Of a stretch of 64,000 nt of DNA, positions 32,596 through 44,314 are shown one piece after another (within the stretch, counting starts at the first letter, position 1; every line of letters begins with the position of its first letter). The position numbers and the translations under genes were made by a program. The notes below the pieces were generated by a model. It had not been told where the DNA came from and searched no databases. It worked only from the letters and a program-made list of their open reading frames with translations. The DNA lies in contig NW_026083058.1 of NCBI RefSeq assembly GCF_020184175.1, positions 1 through 64,000 of the forward strand, read 5' to 3'. The DNA comes from Aphis gossypii. Lineage: Eukaryota > Arthropoda > Insecta > Hemiptera > Aphididae.

Positions 32596-33563
32596 AACAT
32601 AGGAAATTTGAGTTGTGATAATCTTAAGAAAAATGTATCTTCGACTGAAAAACGATTATCACAGGCTACAGTAAGTTAAAATTTTAAATTATTTTAACTT
32701 TAATTTTAATCTTGTTTATATATTAGTCAATAGAAAGCAATGTTACCATCAGTGAGAATTACTCTGAACCTGTTAGCTGCCTGAGTGAGGAATGTTTGTC
32801 ACTAGATCCAATAGTAAGTCTAATAAATTATAATATTTATCATTTTGCGGTTTAAATGTTTGATATATGTTGATTTATGTAATTTTAATAAGGTACATGT
32901 AAAGTTTGAAGGTTATCGGCAAAGAAGTGTTAATTTAAATTATGAATTTATATACATAATTAATACAAACTTTAAATTATACATTATATTTTTATATTTA
33001 CACATGGTTCTATTTGTTCAATGTTTTCTTTTGCTTTGCAGGAAGAACTTGAAAAAATTAGAGCTGAAATGAATCGCCTAAAAGATGAGAATGACCACAT
33101 GAAAAAAGAAATTAAAGAACTTGAAAAGGTTGAAGAAGAAAACAAGCTAGTTCAGATGGAAGTTGAACACTTACAGACCAAAGTTAAGAAAGCTAATGAA
33201 TTGTTACACCAATTCCTTAATGATGATCAGATATCTGCTTTAAGTACACTCACTCGGAAGTGGACCAATGACACTATAGTAATGGACTTCAAAATGAGGT
33301 TTGCCTTGGGAGTCCATGGTTATGAGCATCTTAGGGAAACTAAATATCCTCTTCCTGCATATAGTACGCTGACAAGAAGGCTTCGCCAATTTAAATTAAT
33401 TTTTGGTTTATTCACTGATTTACTTGAGCCACTTAAACATAAAGTTTCATGTATGGAAGAAGGTGATAGGTTTTTTTGTATGTCAATGGATGAAATGGAG
33501 ATAAAGCCACAGTTGAGTTTCGATAAAAATCGCCATAAAATGTTTGGGAATATTACTTGGTAA
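32596..33563 (+). pseudogene. P-element-like (THAP9-type) transposase fragment
   Basis: Exons 32596-32670, 32727-32813 and 33042-33563 have good splice borders. Exon 3 starts with a coiled coil (EELEKIRAEMNRLKDENDHM, heptad Leu/Ile to about residue 50), then ISALSTLTRKWTNDTIV and MRFALGVHGYEHLRETKYPLP, followed by TRRLRQF and MDEMEIKPQLSFDKN. This order (leucine zipper, HTH-like region, first catalytic Asp in the DEM block) matches P-element/THAP9 transposases. The frame shifts at about 33558 and similarity ends, so RNase H and GTP-binding parts are missing. The THAP finger exon was not seen. Confidence 0.75.
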
Positions 33564-33799
33564 TACAACTAAAGAAGGGAACAAATTGTTAGTGGTTTTA
33601 ATAACCATAACCATAAATAAAAGCATTTATTATTTAAAATACTTTTTTATATTGATGAATGTTGGTTATGACTATTTTGATATCATATAATGATTAAGAT
33701 TTATTAACCATGACAAACACTAATGTTAAATTAAATTTATGACCAGAAAATAAAAACATATATTTATATTAAATATTTTTTTATTTCATTTTTTTTTTA

Positions 33800-35571
33800 T
33801 TAAAAATAAAAAAACAAATTGTATTTATTTGTTGTTGTTGTGGTGGTGGTGCTGGTGGTGCTGCTGCTGCCAGCAGAGACAGCAGAGGCAGCATTAGTCT
33901 CGGCTTCAAGCTTTGCAGCCTCAGCTTGAAGCTTTTCAGCCAAGGCTAAAGCTGCCTCTGCTGCCTTTTTTTCCCTCTCTGCCTTTTTTGCTGCCACATT
34001 GGCAGCATCTTCTTTTGTTGTTGCTGCTGCTGCTGCTGGCCGATTATACCAGCAGTCAGCAGCTTTGTGTCCGATTTTTTGGCAAAAATTGCATTCTAGA
34101 AGATCAAAAGAATTGAAATTAAAACATATCCATGATAAATTTAAATACCTAATTTCAGGAAACCCATATTTTGCTGGGAGACATAATTTTGCTCAGTAGA
34201 TTTTGAGCAATCAAGTTATTTTAAAACAAGACGTTATATCTAATATATAAAAGCTATGTAACTAAATCCTAAAATAACATCATTAACTGTTTAATTTATA
34301 ATAATAAGTATGAAAAATAAACAAAATCAGTAGTTTTTTAAATTGAAATTAATACAAAGTGAAGGCAATAAATGGTATATACCAAATGAAAATGTTGAAC
34401 AAGTTCTTTTCTATAGGTGGACTGAAAAATGGACAATCACAAATAGATACACCCCTAATATCTTTGTCTGGTTACATTGATTACACATTAATAGGTATAA
34501 ATTATATATTTAGTTAAAAAAAGAGCTTTATCATTATTGGTTCAAATCAATAAAGTACTTAAAGAGTATTTTAATAGCGAAGTATAAAAGAAAAAATGTA
34601 TACACTTGCGTTTTAATTAATTTGTTGTTATTACACGAGTAAGGTTTGATACACTTGACACAGATATTGACTTGATACAACCATTACATTTACAATACAA
34701 TATATTAAGATAGAACTAAATCAAAACCATAAAAAGAGAGTAAGTGAATTAGAGCTGTGTAGTAGGTTATAAGTGAATTATCCTAATGGATGGTATTAAA
34801 TTTGAACTCAATGATAATATAATTGTATACCTACGAAAAACGATTCTGAGTGAAGACGATTTGTCAGTGAAGGATATTTTAACTAAATAATCTGAAAATT
34901 TTCAATTTAGTGCGTTTTGTCAAAATTTGAACTTAAACAGTTCTAAAAAAAAAACCATGCATATATTTTTAATATTTTCCAACCGCTATTGTATCAATTT
35001 ATAGAGGACCGTGTATTAAATACATTTTCAAACTTTTTGACCCAAAGAATAGAATTGTATTGACAGCTTGAAGTAACTAAAACATTTGGAAAACTTTAAG
35101 ATTTGTAGCAAACGCTAATATAAACATTCAGTGAAAATGTTATGTATCAACAGTGATTTGATTTAGGTTACAAAATCCAAAATCAATTATGCTAAAAGTT
35201 ACCGATTATTCTGAATTTTTTTTTTGGCACTTAAGAAAATTACAGAGAATTTAATTTTGACCTCCCCAATACATTAATTTCACCTTTCTATCGAAAAAGC
35301 TACTGAAGTTGGAAATCAAAGTGTCTACCATTTTGAAAGAATAAAAATAAAATTTTGCTATTTATCATGTACACGGACAAAAAAAAAATTAAAAATACAT
35401 ATTGTAAAATCAATACATTCATCACTTCATTCAGAAATTCAGAATCTAAAACTAATTAGTAGGTATATTCATTGGTAACTTACTAATCCTGTTGTTGGGC
35501 CATTTGCCCCCGCCTCTGCCGCCTCTGCCACCCCTCTGGCCACCGCTATAGTTATAGATATAAGTGGACAT
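33800..35571 (-). CDS. Two-exon RGG-box/CCHC zinc-knuckle protein (Gag-derived?)
   Basis: Exon 1 (35571-35484) starts ATG and encodes MSTYIYNYSGGQRGGRGGRG, an RGG box. Its donor A|GTAAGT and the acceptor CTTCTAG|AA before 34095 join in phase. Exon 2 (34095-33800) immediately gives CNFCQKIGHKAADC, a CCHC knuckle, then an alanine tract, an Ala/Lys/Glu-rich helix (AAKKAEREKKAAEAALALAE) likely to form a coiled coil, and a Thr tail before the stop. The spliced protein would be about 127 residues without an internal stop. RGG next to CxxCxxxGHxAxxCW recalls the end of Copia-type Gag, but no protease or integrase follows. The TTTAG before the ATG could also be an acceptor, so an upstream exon is possible. 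Function: probable RNA/nucleic-acid binding (inference). Confidence 0.6.
34200..34780. other. Intronic AT-rich sequence, nothing recognised
   Basis: Part of the intron of the RGG-CCHC gene. No ORF or repeat structure stands out. Confidence 0.5.
34785..35460 (+). repeat. Interspersed repeat family A, copy in intron
   Basis: Begins TTAAATTTGAACTCAATGAT, continues GAAAAACGATTCTGAGTGAAGACGATTTGTCAG and extends to ATCAATACATTCATCACTTC and CAGAATCTAA. Related copies occur at 36150-36480, at 38660-38851 plus 44523-44680 (inverted, split), and partly at 21690-21831. It is non-coding. Confidence 0.75.
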
Positions 35572-36149
35572 CTAAACATAAGTTAAATTCTAGCATAAAG
35601 TTTAAATTATACATATGAAACATCAGTTGAAAATGGCCGTTCTCATTCATTATTCATAATTTAATAAATGTGATAAAATGATTTTAAAAGTTATGCACTA
35701 AACAGAATGGGTAGGTAGTAACGTAACGCAAATTACTAATTACTTTTTCAGTAGGTAAGTGTAACGTAGTAGTAATTTCATTACATTTTACTTAAAGTAA
35801 CGCAATTACTTTTAAAAGTAATTTCTACGAAGTAACACATAATCGCGTTATCTTCCATGTTAATTATTTATTTATTTGAATGTATTACTAAAACAAGCCG
35901 TTAAGATATTCCAGAAAAATTAAAAAAAGACTAATTAATTATTTTCAATTCCGATAATAGTTAACAATACCCAGTGCTTGAAATGGAAAATTTTACGAAC
36001 CGGAACGTTTATAAAATAATATGCAGACTATAATATTAATTTTTAATTTTAGTTATTTTAATTCGTGTTTACTTTACAATACAATATAATAATTAGTTAA
36101 ATATATAATAATAATAATAATATAAGTAATTTTAAGCTTAAAAAAGTGG
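35572..36149. other. AT-rich sequence with short degenerate runs
   Basis: The GTAACG/AAAGTAA words are repeated between about 35718 and 35850 but no gene is visible. If the RGG-CCHC gene has an upstream exon it might lie here; none was found. Confidence 0.45.
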
Positions 36150-36480
36150 GGAAGTGGGTATCGCTCCGTTGTACATTAGGTGCCGCGTGCATCACTATTA
36201 TAGGATTTATTTATTTATTATAGGAGGTTAAATTTGAATCCAATGATAATTATCATTGTATACGAAAAACAATTCTGAACGAAGATGATTTGTCAGCCTA
36301 GGATATGGTAATTTTCAGTGGTTGGTGAAAAAGGTGGTTTATGTTTTAATGGCCTGAATACATCAAAATTTAAGTTCTTTAATAATTATTATAAGCTTAA
36401 CTTATGGAAAATATTGTATTTAATTTTCAACTCTTAGCTACTTATATAAACATTTTTATGAATTATACCTACAAAATAAT
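36150..36480 (+). repeat. Interspersed repeat family A, second copy
   Basis: Runs from AAGTGGGTATCGCTCCGTTG through TTAAATTTGAATCCAATGATAA, CAGCCTAGGATAT, GGTGGTTTATGTTTTAATGG to TTTTTATGAATTATACCTAC. It aligns in full with the inverted copy split by the Gypsy element at 38852-44522. CCTAGG at 36299-36304 shows the empty form of that insertion target. Confidence 0.85.
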
Positions 36481-38659
36481 TTAATAATAATGTAACGTGA
36501 TAAAAATAATTTTAAGTACCTAACGCAAATGTAATTTAAATAAAAATATTTGAAGAAACGATTTTTTTCACTGATTTAAAATACAACATGTCCCACGCGA
36601 AATATTGAAGCAATCAAATAAACTTATAGAAATATAGAATGGTGGAAAAATTATTTAAATTTTGATTTTTAGAACATGTGTTTCGTGAAATTGTAATTTT
36701 TTTAACTATAAATAAATCATATTCAAAAATTGTAATTGATGTAACCAAATTAATTATAACCATTAAATTAATTTAATATTGAACATACGTGCAAAGAAAC
36801 ATAAAACATTAAATAAATTAAATACTAGAAGTATTGTACTGACAGTCTTTATTTAAGAATTTTTTTTTCTAGTTTCGCGGTCGGTGTGCGATGCGCCCAG
36901 GTCGCAAGCTGATTGAGTAATGAAGGCAGAAGGCAATAAGGCATTGATTGACGCTAACGCTATAGCAACATTCTCAACGTTTACGCAGGCACGCGGCATA
37001 ATGTTTTACTACCACGTACTATTATAAATATTATAATATTATAAATAATCTAAATTTAAAATAAAAATATGGATCAAGCTATTAAATTTATTTAAGCTTT
37101 ATTATATATAACATATGCTTTACTGTAGATGTTATTCTGCTTAAGCGATAAAGTATAACATTAGGTAACATCTCAAACAGTTTCTTCGAGGTTCTTTTTT
37201 ATTTACATTACATACATTGTTCACAACAGACTTCTATAGTTCAGCATAGTCCATCTCTATAAAACCATAAAATAGGTATCAAAATGGTTTTTACTTTTTT
37301 AGATTTCAATCAAATAATATTGAAAATTTACTATTTAGTATTTATTAGTTTTCCATAATTAAAAAAAAAACCATTTATTGTTGTCTCCGTCTTACAAGTG
37401 GGTAACATAGCAAATTTACGCTCTATAGATAACGTTTAATTCCATTTATATTTTAGAATAATTTATTTATATTTAATGTTTCGAAGATAATATGTAGTTA
37501 TATTAGATTACAACATTGAACATATTTTGTCATGAGGTCAACAATATAATATTATTATAGGTAAGGTATATTCATTTTAAGGTGACCATACGTCACGTTT
37601 TGAACGGGACAGTCCCGTTGTCAAACGTGGAATCTTCGGGACGCTAAAATGTCCCGTTTTTAAAAAGTAGACAAAAAAAAAATAATGAAAATAAATTTTC
37701 GTTGACGAAATATCGTTTTTATTATATCTTATTAATTCTTATGCGTACATAATAGTATAATACATAGTACGTACGAGTATATTATATAAAAATTAAAAAT
37801 ATTCACAATGACTGGTTTATAAATTTATAATTACACTATCGTTCCAGTACGAATCGATCGTCACCCGTATTCGTATAAAATATATCAGATCTGTATGTAT
37901 TGTGTGTGTGTTGTGTACGCCGTGCGATCGAACGAACCACGATATAATAATAGATATACGTTCCGGCAGTCGCTCGATAATTTACTTGGACGTTTATAGT
38001 TATATTATGTATTATAAAATAATGAAGAAATATATATAAACAAGAATATTATGTTATACTTAAATATTAAAGATTTTTATTTTCCATCCTTCAGAGTAAT
38101 CACCGTAGAAAAATAAAACCGATTAAATTATGGTGGATACAAACAAAGTTGTAAAAGGTAAAAAGCCCGCAAAAATAAATGATGTCCCCAACAAAAACAT
38201 AACAGTTAAAAAAGGCCAAGTTCCAAACTCCCTCCCAAAAAAGTTGGCCTATCAAAGTAGTGAAATCTTCATTGGGGCAAGTTTTAACTATTTTTTAATT
38301 CATAACCTCAATGCACTCCTACAAGAGCAACACTTCTCTGTTAGTTGTATTGTTTAACACTTGGTCAGTTTCTGAATGAATCATAAAACATAATTATCGA
38401 ATGTGCTCACTTATGAGTTACGAGGGTGATGGGGAGCTACCTATTTATAGACAACTGAAATTTTCAATTTTTCTGAAAATTGTTTTTTTATGTGTCGATA
38501 AAATCTTTATTAAAATCTCTATCAAAATACTTGAAAATTTAATGCAAAGTTCCTCATAATTTATTCTTATAGTGATCAAAAAATTATAAGAATAAATAGG
38601 CACAATTTTTTTTATTAGCATTTGAAGTTCAAATATTGACAAAAATTCGTCAAAGGCAT
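36481..38659. other. Gene-poor AT-rich stretch
   Basis: No convincing gene. A GC-richer patch at 36880-37010 is unassigned. At 37582 lies a sequence resembling a hAT terminus (separate entry). An open frame at 38130-38357 (Lys-rich start VDTNKVVKGKKPAK) has no recognised domain and may be chance. Confidence 0.5.
37580..37680 (+). repeat. hAT terminus-like sequence
   Basis: AAGGTGACCATACGTCACG followed by GGGACAGTCCCG and TGTCCCGTTTTT resembles the hAT terminus at 63908 read inward (TAGGGTTACCATACGTCCGG ... GGGACAGTCCGG). It is probably one end of a related element; the opposite end and a transposase were not found. Confidence 0.5.
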
Positions 38660-38851
38660 AAATATTAGCAAATTATTTTGTAGGTATAATTCATAAAAAT
38701 TTTTGTATAAGTATCTAATTGTTGAAAATTTAATACAAGATTTTTCATAAGTTTAGCTTACAATTATTATAAAATAACTTAAATTTTGATGTATTCAGGC
38801 CATTAAAACATAAACCACCTTTTTCACCAACCACTGAAAATTATATCCTAG
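38660..38851 (-). repeat. Family A repeat, part 1 of inverted split copy
   Basis: Reverse complement of this interval matches 36299-36490. It is cut at CTAG (38848-38851) by the Gypsy element and continues at 44523. Confidence 0.85.
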
Positions 38852-39059
38852 TGTAAGGTTACTAATATGTTGTCTTCCATGGCAACATATTTTATAATAT
38901 TTTATATTGTATGTTACGGACTGTTATCATCCGTTAACAGTCAGTTGCCAGTAACGGTTCATGCCGCGAAGGTCTCTCAATTATATGTTATGATAATAAA
39001 TATACAAGTGTTAATAATAAAAGTCTATCGTATTATTTATTGTTATATTATATATTACA
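38852..39059 (+). repeat. Left LTR of recent Gypsy element
   Basis: 208 bp, starts TGTAAGGTTAC and ends ATATTACA. It matches 44315-44522 with a single difference (C at about 38877 versus T at about 44340). Confidence 0.95.
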
Positions 39060-39077
39060 TGGCGCTGTGGTAAAAAA
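39060..39077 (+). promoter_or_regulatory. Primer-binding site
   Basis: TGGCGCTGTGGTAAAAAA follows the LTR without a gap. It begins with TGG, complementary to the CCA end of a tRNA primer. The tRNA was not identified. Confidence 0.7.
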
Positions 39078-39445
39078 CCTTTTAAACCTTTTTGTTTTTG
39101 TTGTCGAAAATAATTTGAATTCATGCGTTTCGTTGAGTTTAAGTGTTTTCAATCATCAATCATCTAACGTGTCACGAGGTTTGTAAAATCGTTAATTTCT
39201 AAGTTTGAGGTTAACATCGATGTTGGAAGCTCAAAGCACCGTTTGCTTATCAGTTGTTGAGTTTGATAACTGATACCGCGTATTCCAGTCGAAAGAATTG
39301 ATATCGTTGTTCGTTTGTTGTTGTTATTGTTATTATATAGTATCAATATATACATATATTGTTGATCGTTCGTGATTTTTTTTTTCCGCATCGCGTTTCG
39401 TTAGTGTCGTACGTATATTCGAAATAGTAATAATTGATATTCAAC

Positions 39446-40700
39446 ATGAGTAATATAGATTCAGTTGATATCAATGTGTTGAAAACTTTTAAGGTTGATG
39501 AATTGCGAAAAGAGCTAAGATTTCGACATCTTCCTGATAAAGGTGCCAAAGACGAGTTGGTAGATTTTTTATTGGCTGACAATGAACGAGTTATAGCCGA
39601 TAATTTGCAAGAAGTCTTAAATTCTTCTAGAGTTAAACAAGCTGAAGACTTGAAGAAAATAGTAGAATTACAACGAGAAGTTGATATGTTAAAAAATGAA
39701 AGAGCAGTTACTATTGATAAAACACAGATTCCAATGGAATTATTATCTCAACTGGTAGCTACGCAAAAGCTTATTTCCGAAAATATGAGTGTCAGCAATA
39801 GTGTGAGCAATAATAGTCAAGTGCAAATAATATCTACTAATGACACAGCTAGTGCAATATCATTGTACTACGGCAAAAAGCACGAAAATGTTGAAGACTG
39901 GATTGGAGAAGTCGAACGTATTTCAAGTCACGCTCATTGGTCGAAGTCCTTAACCCTAGACAATGCTGTTTCACGACTTAGAAGTTCAGCATTAAATTGG
40001 AACAAAGTTTCTGGTCGACAAATTGATTCGTGGTCTGAATGGAAAGAAAAATTAATAGAACGATTTAAAAGTAAAATGTCCTTTTCTGATTTTATCAAAT
40101 TTCAGGGAAAACGTATTCTTCGAAAAGATGAACTAATTGTTGAGTACATATTCGATAAGGATTATTGAAAAAGCGCCTTTCAAAATGCAGCAATCAGACC
40201 GTGTTTCTCTTATTTTAGAAGGAATCACTGACAATACTTGGGCAGTTCCACTTGCAACGGCAATGTGCAGTTCTGTATAAGATCTTATAAGTCATGAAAC
40301 TCCATTAGATACTATTCGAAAATTAATCAGTACAGCAGCCAACACATATAATACACCTAAAGGAAAAGATCCTCAAAAAGAGACAAAACAAATTCATCGT
40401 TTCAATCCGACAATAGACAAAAAAGAAGATCAAATTTGTTTTAAGTGCAAGTCGAAAGGACATATTAGCTATGATTGTAAATTAGAGAAAACAAATACCA
40501 AAGAAAAAAGTAATTGGACTTTTAAAAATAAACAAACCACAGATAATCATTATTCAAAAATTGATATTCATAGCAATAAAGATTCTAAAAACAAAAGTAT
40601 AAATTGTATTCAAAATTTTGATTATGCAATATCACCAAAGGTATCTCAAATTCCAGTAACTATAAATGGCTCTGTAACTATAGATGCGTTACCAGATATC
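39446..40700 (+). pseudogene. Gag of recent Gypsy, SAP-like domain and CCHC knuckle
   Basis: ATG 39446 opens a frame to 40168. Residues about 6-45 (LKTFKVDELRKELRFRHLPD with KDELVDFLL) resemble a SAP domain, a two-helix DNA-binding motif unusual in Gag. A capsid-like region follows (YYGKKHENVEDWIGEVERIS). A one-base shift near 40155 leads to the frame with PFKMQQSDRVSLILEGI and the knuckle CFKCKSKGHISYDC (about 40437-40478). A TAA lies at about 40278-40280. At about 40690 the frame shifts again into pol, near a protease-like DALPD segment. Confidence 0.8.
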
Positions 40701-43700
40701 CTGTGTAACACTTTTAAGAAAATGTTTTATTCCTGACAATGTTGTTATACATCCTTGGCAAGATGGTTCTTATGCGACTCCAGATGGCGATTGTACACCA
40801 TGTGGATGGATTTCTTTAAGGATACAAGTTGGTAAAATAGATTACACAATGCCAAAAGTTGGATTATGCGAAGCACTGCCAATTGCCATGATTCTTGGTC
40901 GAGACTGGCAATCAGCAGTACATGCTACTATAATCATTGAACCAAATGGTGCAATTTGTATTACTACACCTACTTCCACTCAAGAGTTTGGTTGTGTCAA
41001 AGCGAGCAGTTCATTTGTTGGGTGTGTTGTTGAATCACGTTTCTCTTCTAAGCCTCTTGTGTCAAAATCTGATGAAATTAAAGTTCAACCAATTAAAGAT
41101 AAAGAATTTAAAAAAATAACTGATACATTTTTGACTAATGAACAAAATGAACAATTACAAAATTTGTTAAATTGTTTTGAAGACATATTTTCTAATCCAG
41201 AAGCAGAAATTGGTGAGTTTCCTGACCTTGAAATGGAAATTAATTTATCAGAGCATAAGCCGTTCAGATGCAAACCATATAGAGTCACAGAACCAGACAG
41301 AATAATTATGAGAGAACAAGTAGATAAGTGGATTGCAAATAAAGTTTGTCGTTATTCAAATTCACCTTATGGAGCACCTGCATTTGTAATAGAACAACCA
41401 TTTCATGTGTCAACACCTAAACGTGTAGTTATCGATTATTCAAGAACCATTAATCCAGTTACTATCAAGGATCCATTTCCTATAGACCAAATGGATGAGA
41501 TGGTAAAAAAGTTAGCTGGAAAAAAGTATATATCTGTTGTTGATATTAAGCAGGCGTTTAACAATATTAAAATTAAAGAAAAAGATGTATATAAAACAGC
41601 TGCAGTAACACCAGATCACCATATAGAGTTTAACCGTGTAATATTTGGTCTTGCTAATGCACCTGCTATACTTGCTCGAGCAATATCAGAAGCATATGGT
41701 CATTTGCAAAAAATTGGACTAGCCAAATATTATGATGATATTGGAGGTGGTCATAATTCGTTCGAAGATCATTTAGACTTTCTTCACAAACTTTTTGAAG
41801 CAACACGTAAGCATAAACTAAAACTTACTAGACAGAAATGTAATTTTGCTGTTCAGAAAGTCAAATTGCTTGGAAGAATTTTGGACGAAGACGGTGATCA
41901 CCCGGACCCTAATAGAATCAAATCAGTACAAAGGTATGAAACACTAGATACCATCCATGAAGTTAGAAGCTTTCTTGGATTTGCCAATACTCTACGTCGT
42001 TACATTAAAAATTTTGCTGTTATATCAAGACCTCTATCAAACGTCTTAAAGAAGAGCTGTACAAAATTAAATAAATCTAAAAACCAACCGATTACTTTGA
42101 ACCAAGAGCAACAAGAAGCCTTTGTTAAATTGAAATTAACATTAACATCACCACCATTACTTGCTTATTTTAAACAAGATGCACTCACGACAGTTGAAAC
42201 GGATGCAAGTTATGAAGGTATAGGAGCTTGCCTTTCCCAAATTCATGACGGAGAGACGCGCATCATCGAATATGCTAGCCGTACACTCAAAGATGCTGAG
42301 AAAAAGTACCATAGTAATGAACTTGAAGTAACTGCAGTTCATTGGGCAATAACTGATAAATTTAGACTTTACCTTACGGGAAAAAAATTTAAACTCCTAA
42401 CAGACAGTTACTCAACTGCATATATTGTAAGTAAAGCTAAATTAAACCGTAAATTTTCCAGATATGTAGTAGATTTATCATCATTTGATTTTGAGCCTAT
42501 ATATAGATCAGGTAAACTTAACCATATTGCAGATCATTTATCTAGGTATCCTCAGCCAGACATAAATGAGAATCATTTATGTTTAGCAGCCATCCCAATG
42601 CAGAATATCAAATTGGAATTGGCGCAGAAGTCTGATGCTTATTGTCAACAAATTGCTAAGAAATTGGGAAGTAATATTGACAACTTACATATTCAACAAT
42701 TAAAACTTTCTTATAAATATGACAATGGTATTTTAGTCCATGTAAATAATGAATATGGACATGAAACTATTAAGATAGTAATCCCATTTTCATGTCGCAG
42801 TATAGTTCTTAAAAGCTGTCATGACAATGCTGGTCATTTTGATGCAAAGAAAACTTTAGAAAAATTAAAATCAAGATTTTGGTGGAGTTCAATGCGCAAG
42901 GATACAAAGTTGTACGTCAAAGGTTGTATTGTTTGTCAAAAAGTTAATAGAAGAACAACTTTAGCATACGGTTTGTTAGGTGAACGAAGCCTTCCTCAAG
43001 TTCCATTTCAAGTTGTATCATCTGATCATCTATCATTGCCACCAACAAAATCCGGTAATTGCTACATTTTAGCACACATATGTCATGCTACACGATTTCT
43101 TGTAGCTAGACCAACTTGTACAACAGCAACAGATGACATTATTAATACAGTGGAAAAAGACATCATCAATCAATACGGACCGCCTCTTACATATATTAGT
43201 GACAATGGTTCTTCCTTCACCGGTGCTAAATTTCATCAGTTTCTAGATAAATATGGAATTGAACATTTGTTAAGCCCACCATATACCCCACAATCAAATG
43301 GTTTAATTGAACGTTCTAATGCAACAATAATAGCTGTACTCTCTAAATACACATTAGAATACCCCAATGACTGGGATGAAAAATTACCAAAATTAATTTT
43401 AGCTATTAATACTATCCAACAGAGTTCATCAAAATACTCACCATTCTATTTACTACATGGTTACGAACCTAGAATCACTTGTGATGAATTAAATTTGGTC
43501 ACTACAATATCCGAGATCTCCAGAGATTTTCAATTAGACAAATTATTTGAAACAAGAAAAGAAGCGGCCGAAAACATCAAAAAGAAGCATGAAGAAAATA
43601 AAAAACGTTATGATAAAAATAGGTTAAATCAAACATTTCAAAAAGGAGATTTAGTTTGGTACAATTGGCCTTTAGCCTCAGATTCCAAATTATCACCAAA

Positions 43701-44022
43701 ATAAAAAGGTCCATTTACTATTGAAAACGCAGTAGGTAAAGTATGTTATAAAATAAAAAAATTTGATCAATCAAATTTAAAGAAGAAAGACACTAGAGTA
43801 GTACACGTACAGTCACTCAAACCATATATAAACAGACCAAACCTTGATGATCCTGGTAATATTGCATTTGAAGAAACCACCGAAGCAGAAGATAAACCAA
43901 ACGCTGAAATCAGCAAAAACTCAGAGAATGAAGATCCCAGCGAAGACAAGGTTCCTAAAAATTCTAGTCATGGTCGAATAATAAAAAAATCTAAATGGCT
44001 TAGTGAGTATATCACTGAATAA
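40684..44022 (+). pseudogene. Pol of recent Gypsy: protease remnant, RT, RNase H, integrase
   Basis: A 1006-codon open frame (40684-43704) is followed, after one TAA at 43702-43704 in the same frame, by a further 106 codons to TAA at 44022. Domains in order: protease C-terminal part (MILGRDWQ), RT with VIDYSRTINPVT, VVDIKQAFNNIKI and a YYDD catalytic box (AKYYDDIGGG), RNase H (TTVETDASYEGIGACLSQ, VTAVHWAITD), integrase HHCC (HDNAGHFDAKKT...CIVCQKV) and DDE core (VVSSDHLSL, YISDNGSSFTG, NGLIERSNAT). A GPF motif (KGPFTIENAVGK) follows the premature stop. Apart from that stop, RT and integrase look intact. Confidence 0.9.
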
Positions 44023-44314
44023 AAAAGTCCTAAACTATAAACATTGATCTTAATATTTGTTAATAATATTCCTCATTAAATATATCCATATAATTTTTTT
44101 TTATTATTTTTTTTTTATTGATTTAAGTTGGAACAATTTTCTCCATATAATTTTTTTTTAGGGGCGAAAAGTATAATATAGTTCCTATATAAAATTGTTT
44201 TTAAAAAAAAGAAATTATATATTATATAAAATTGTTTTTATGATAAGCTTACCATTATATTAATGTATTATTATTATTATTTTAATTGTTAATTAATTTT
44301 TTTTTGGGGCCGAC
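44023..44314 (+). other. 3' untranslated region of recent Gypsy
   Basis: AT-rich with two partial internal duplications (CCATATAATTTTTTTT near 44087 and 44143; TATATAAAATTGTTTTTA near 44188 and 44223). GGGGCCGAC precedes the LTR; no clean polypurine tract is obvious. Confidence 0.6.

Noticed and set aside
33913..34199. Plus-strand Leu-rich ORFs
   Set aside because: Antisense to the Ala/Lys-rich exon of the RGG-CCHC gene, which has a zinc knuckle and matching splice sites.
39434..39445. Gag start at 39434
   Set aside because: This would need a TTG start. The first ATG in frame is at 39446 and precedes the conserved region.
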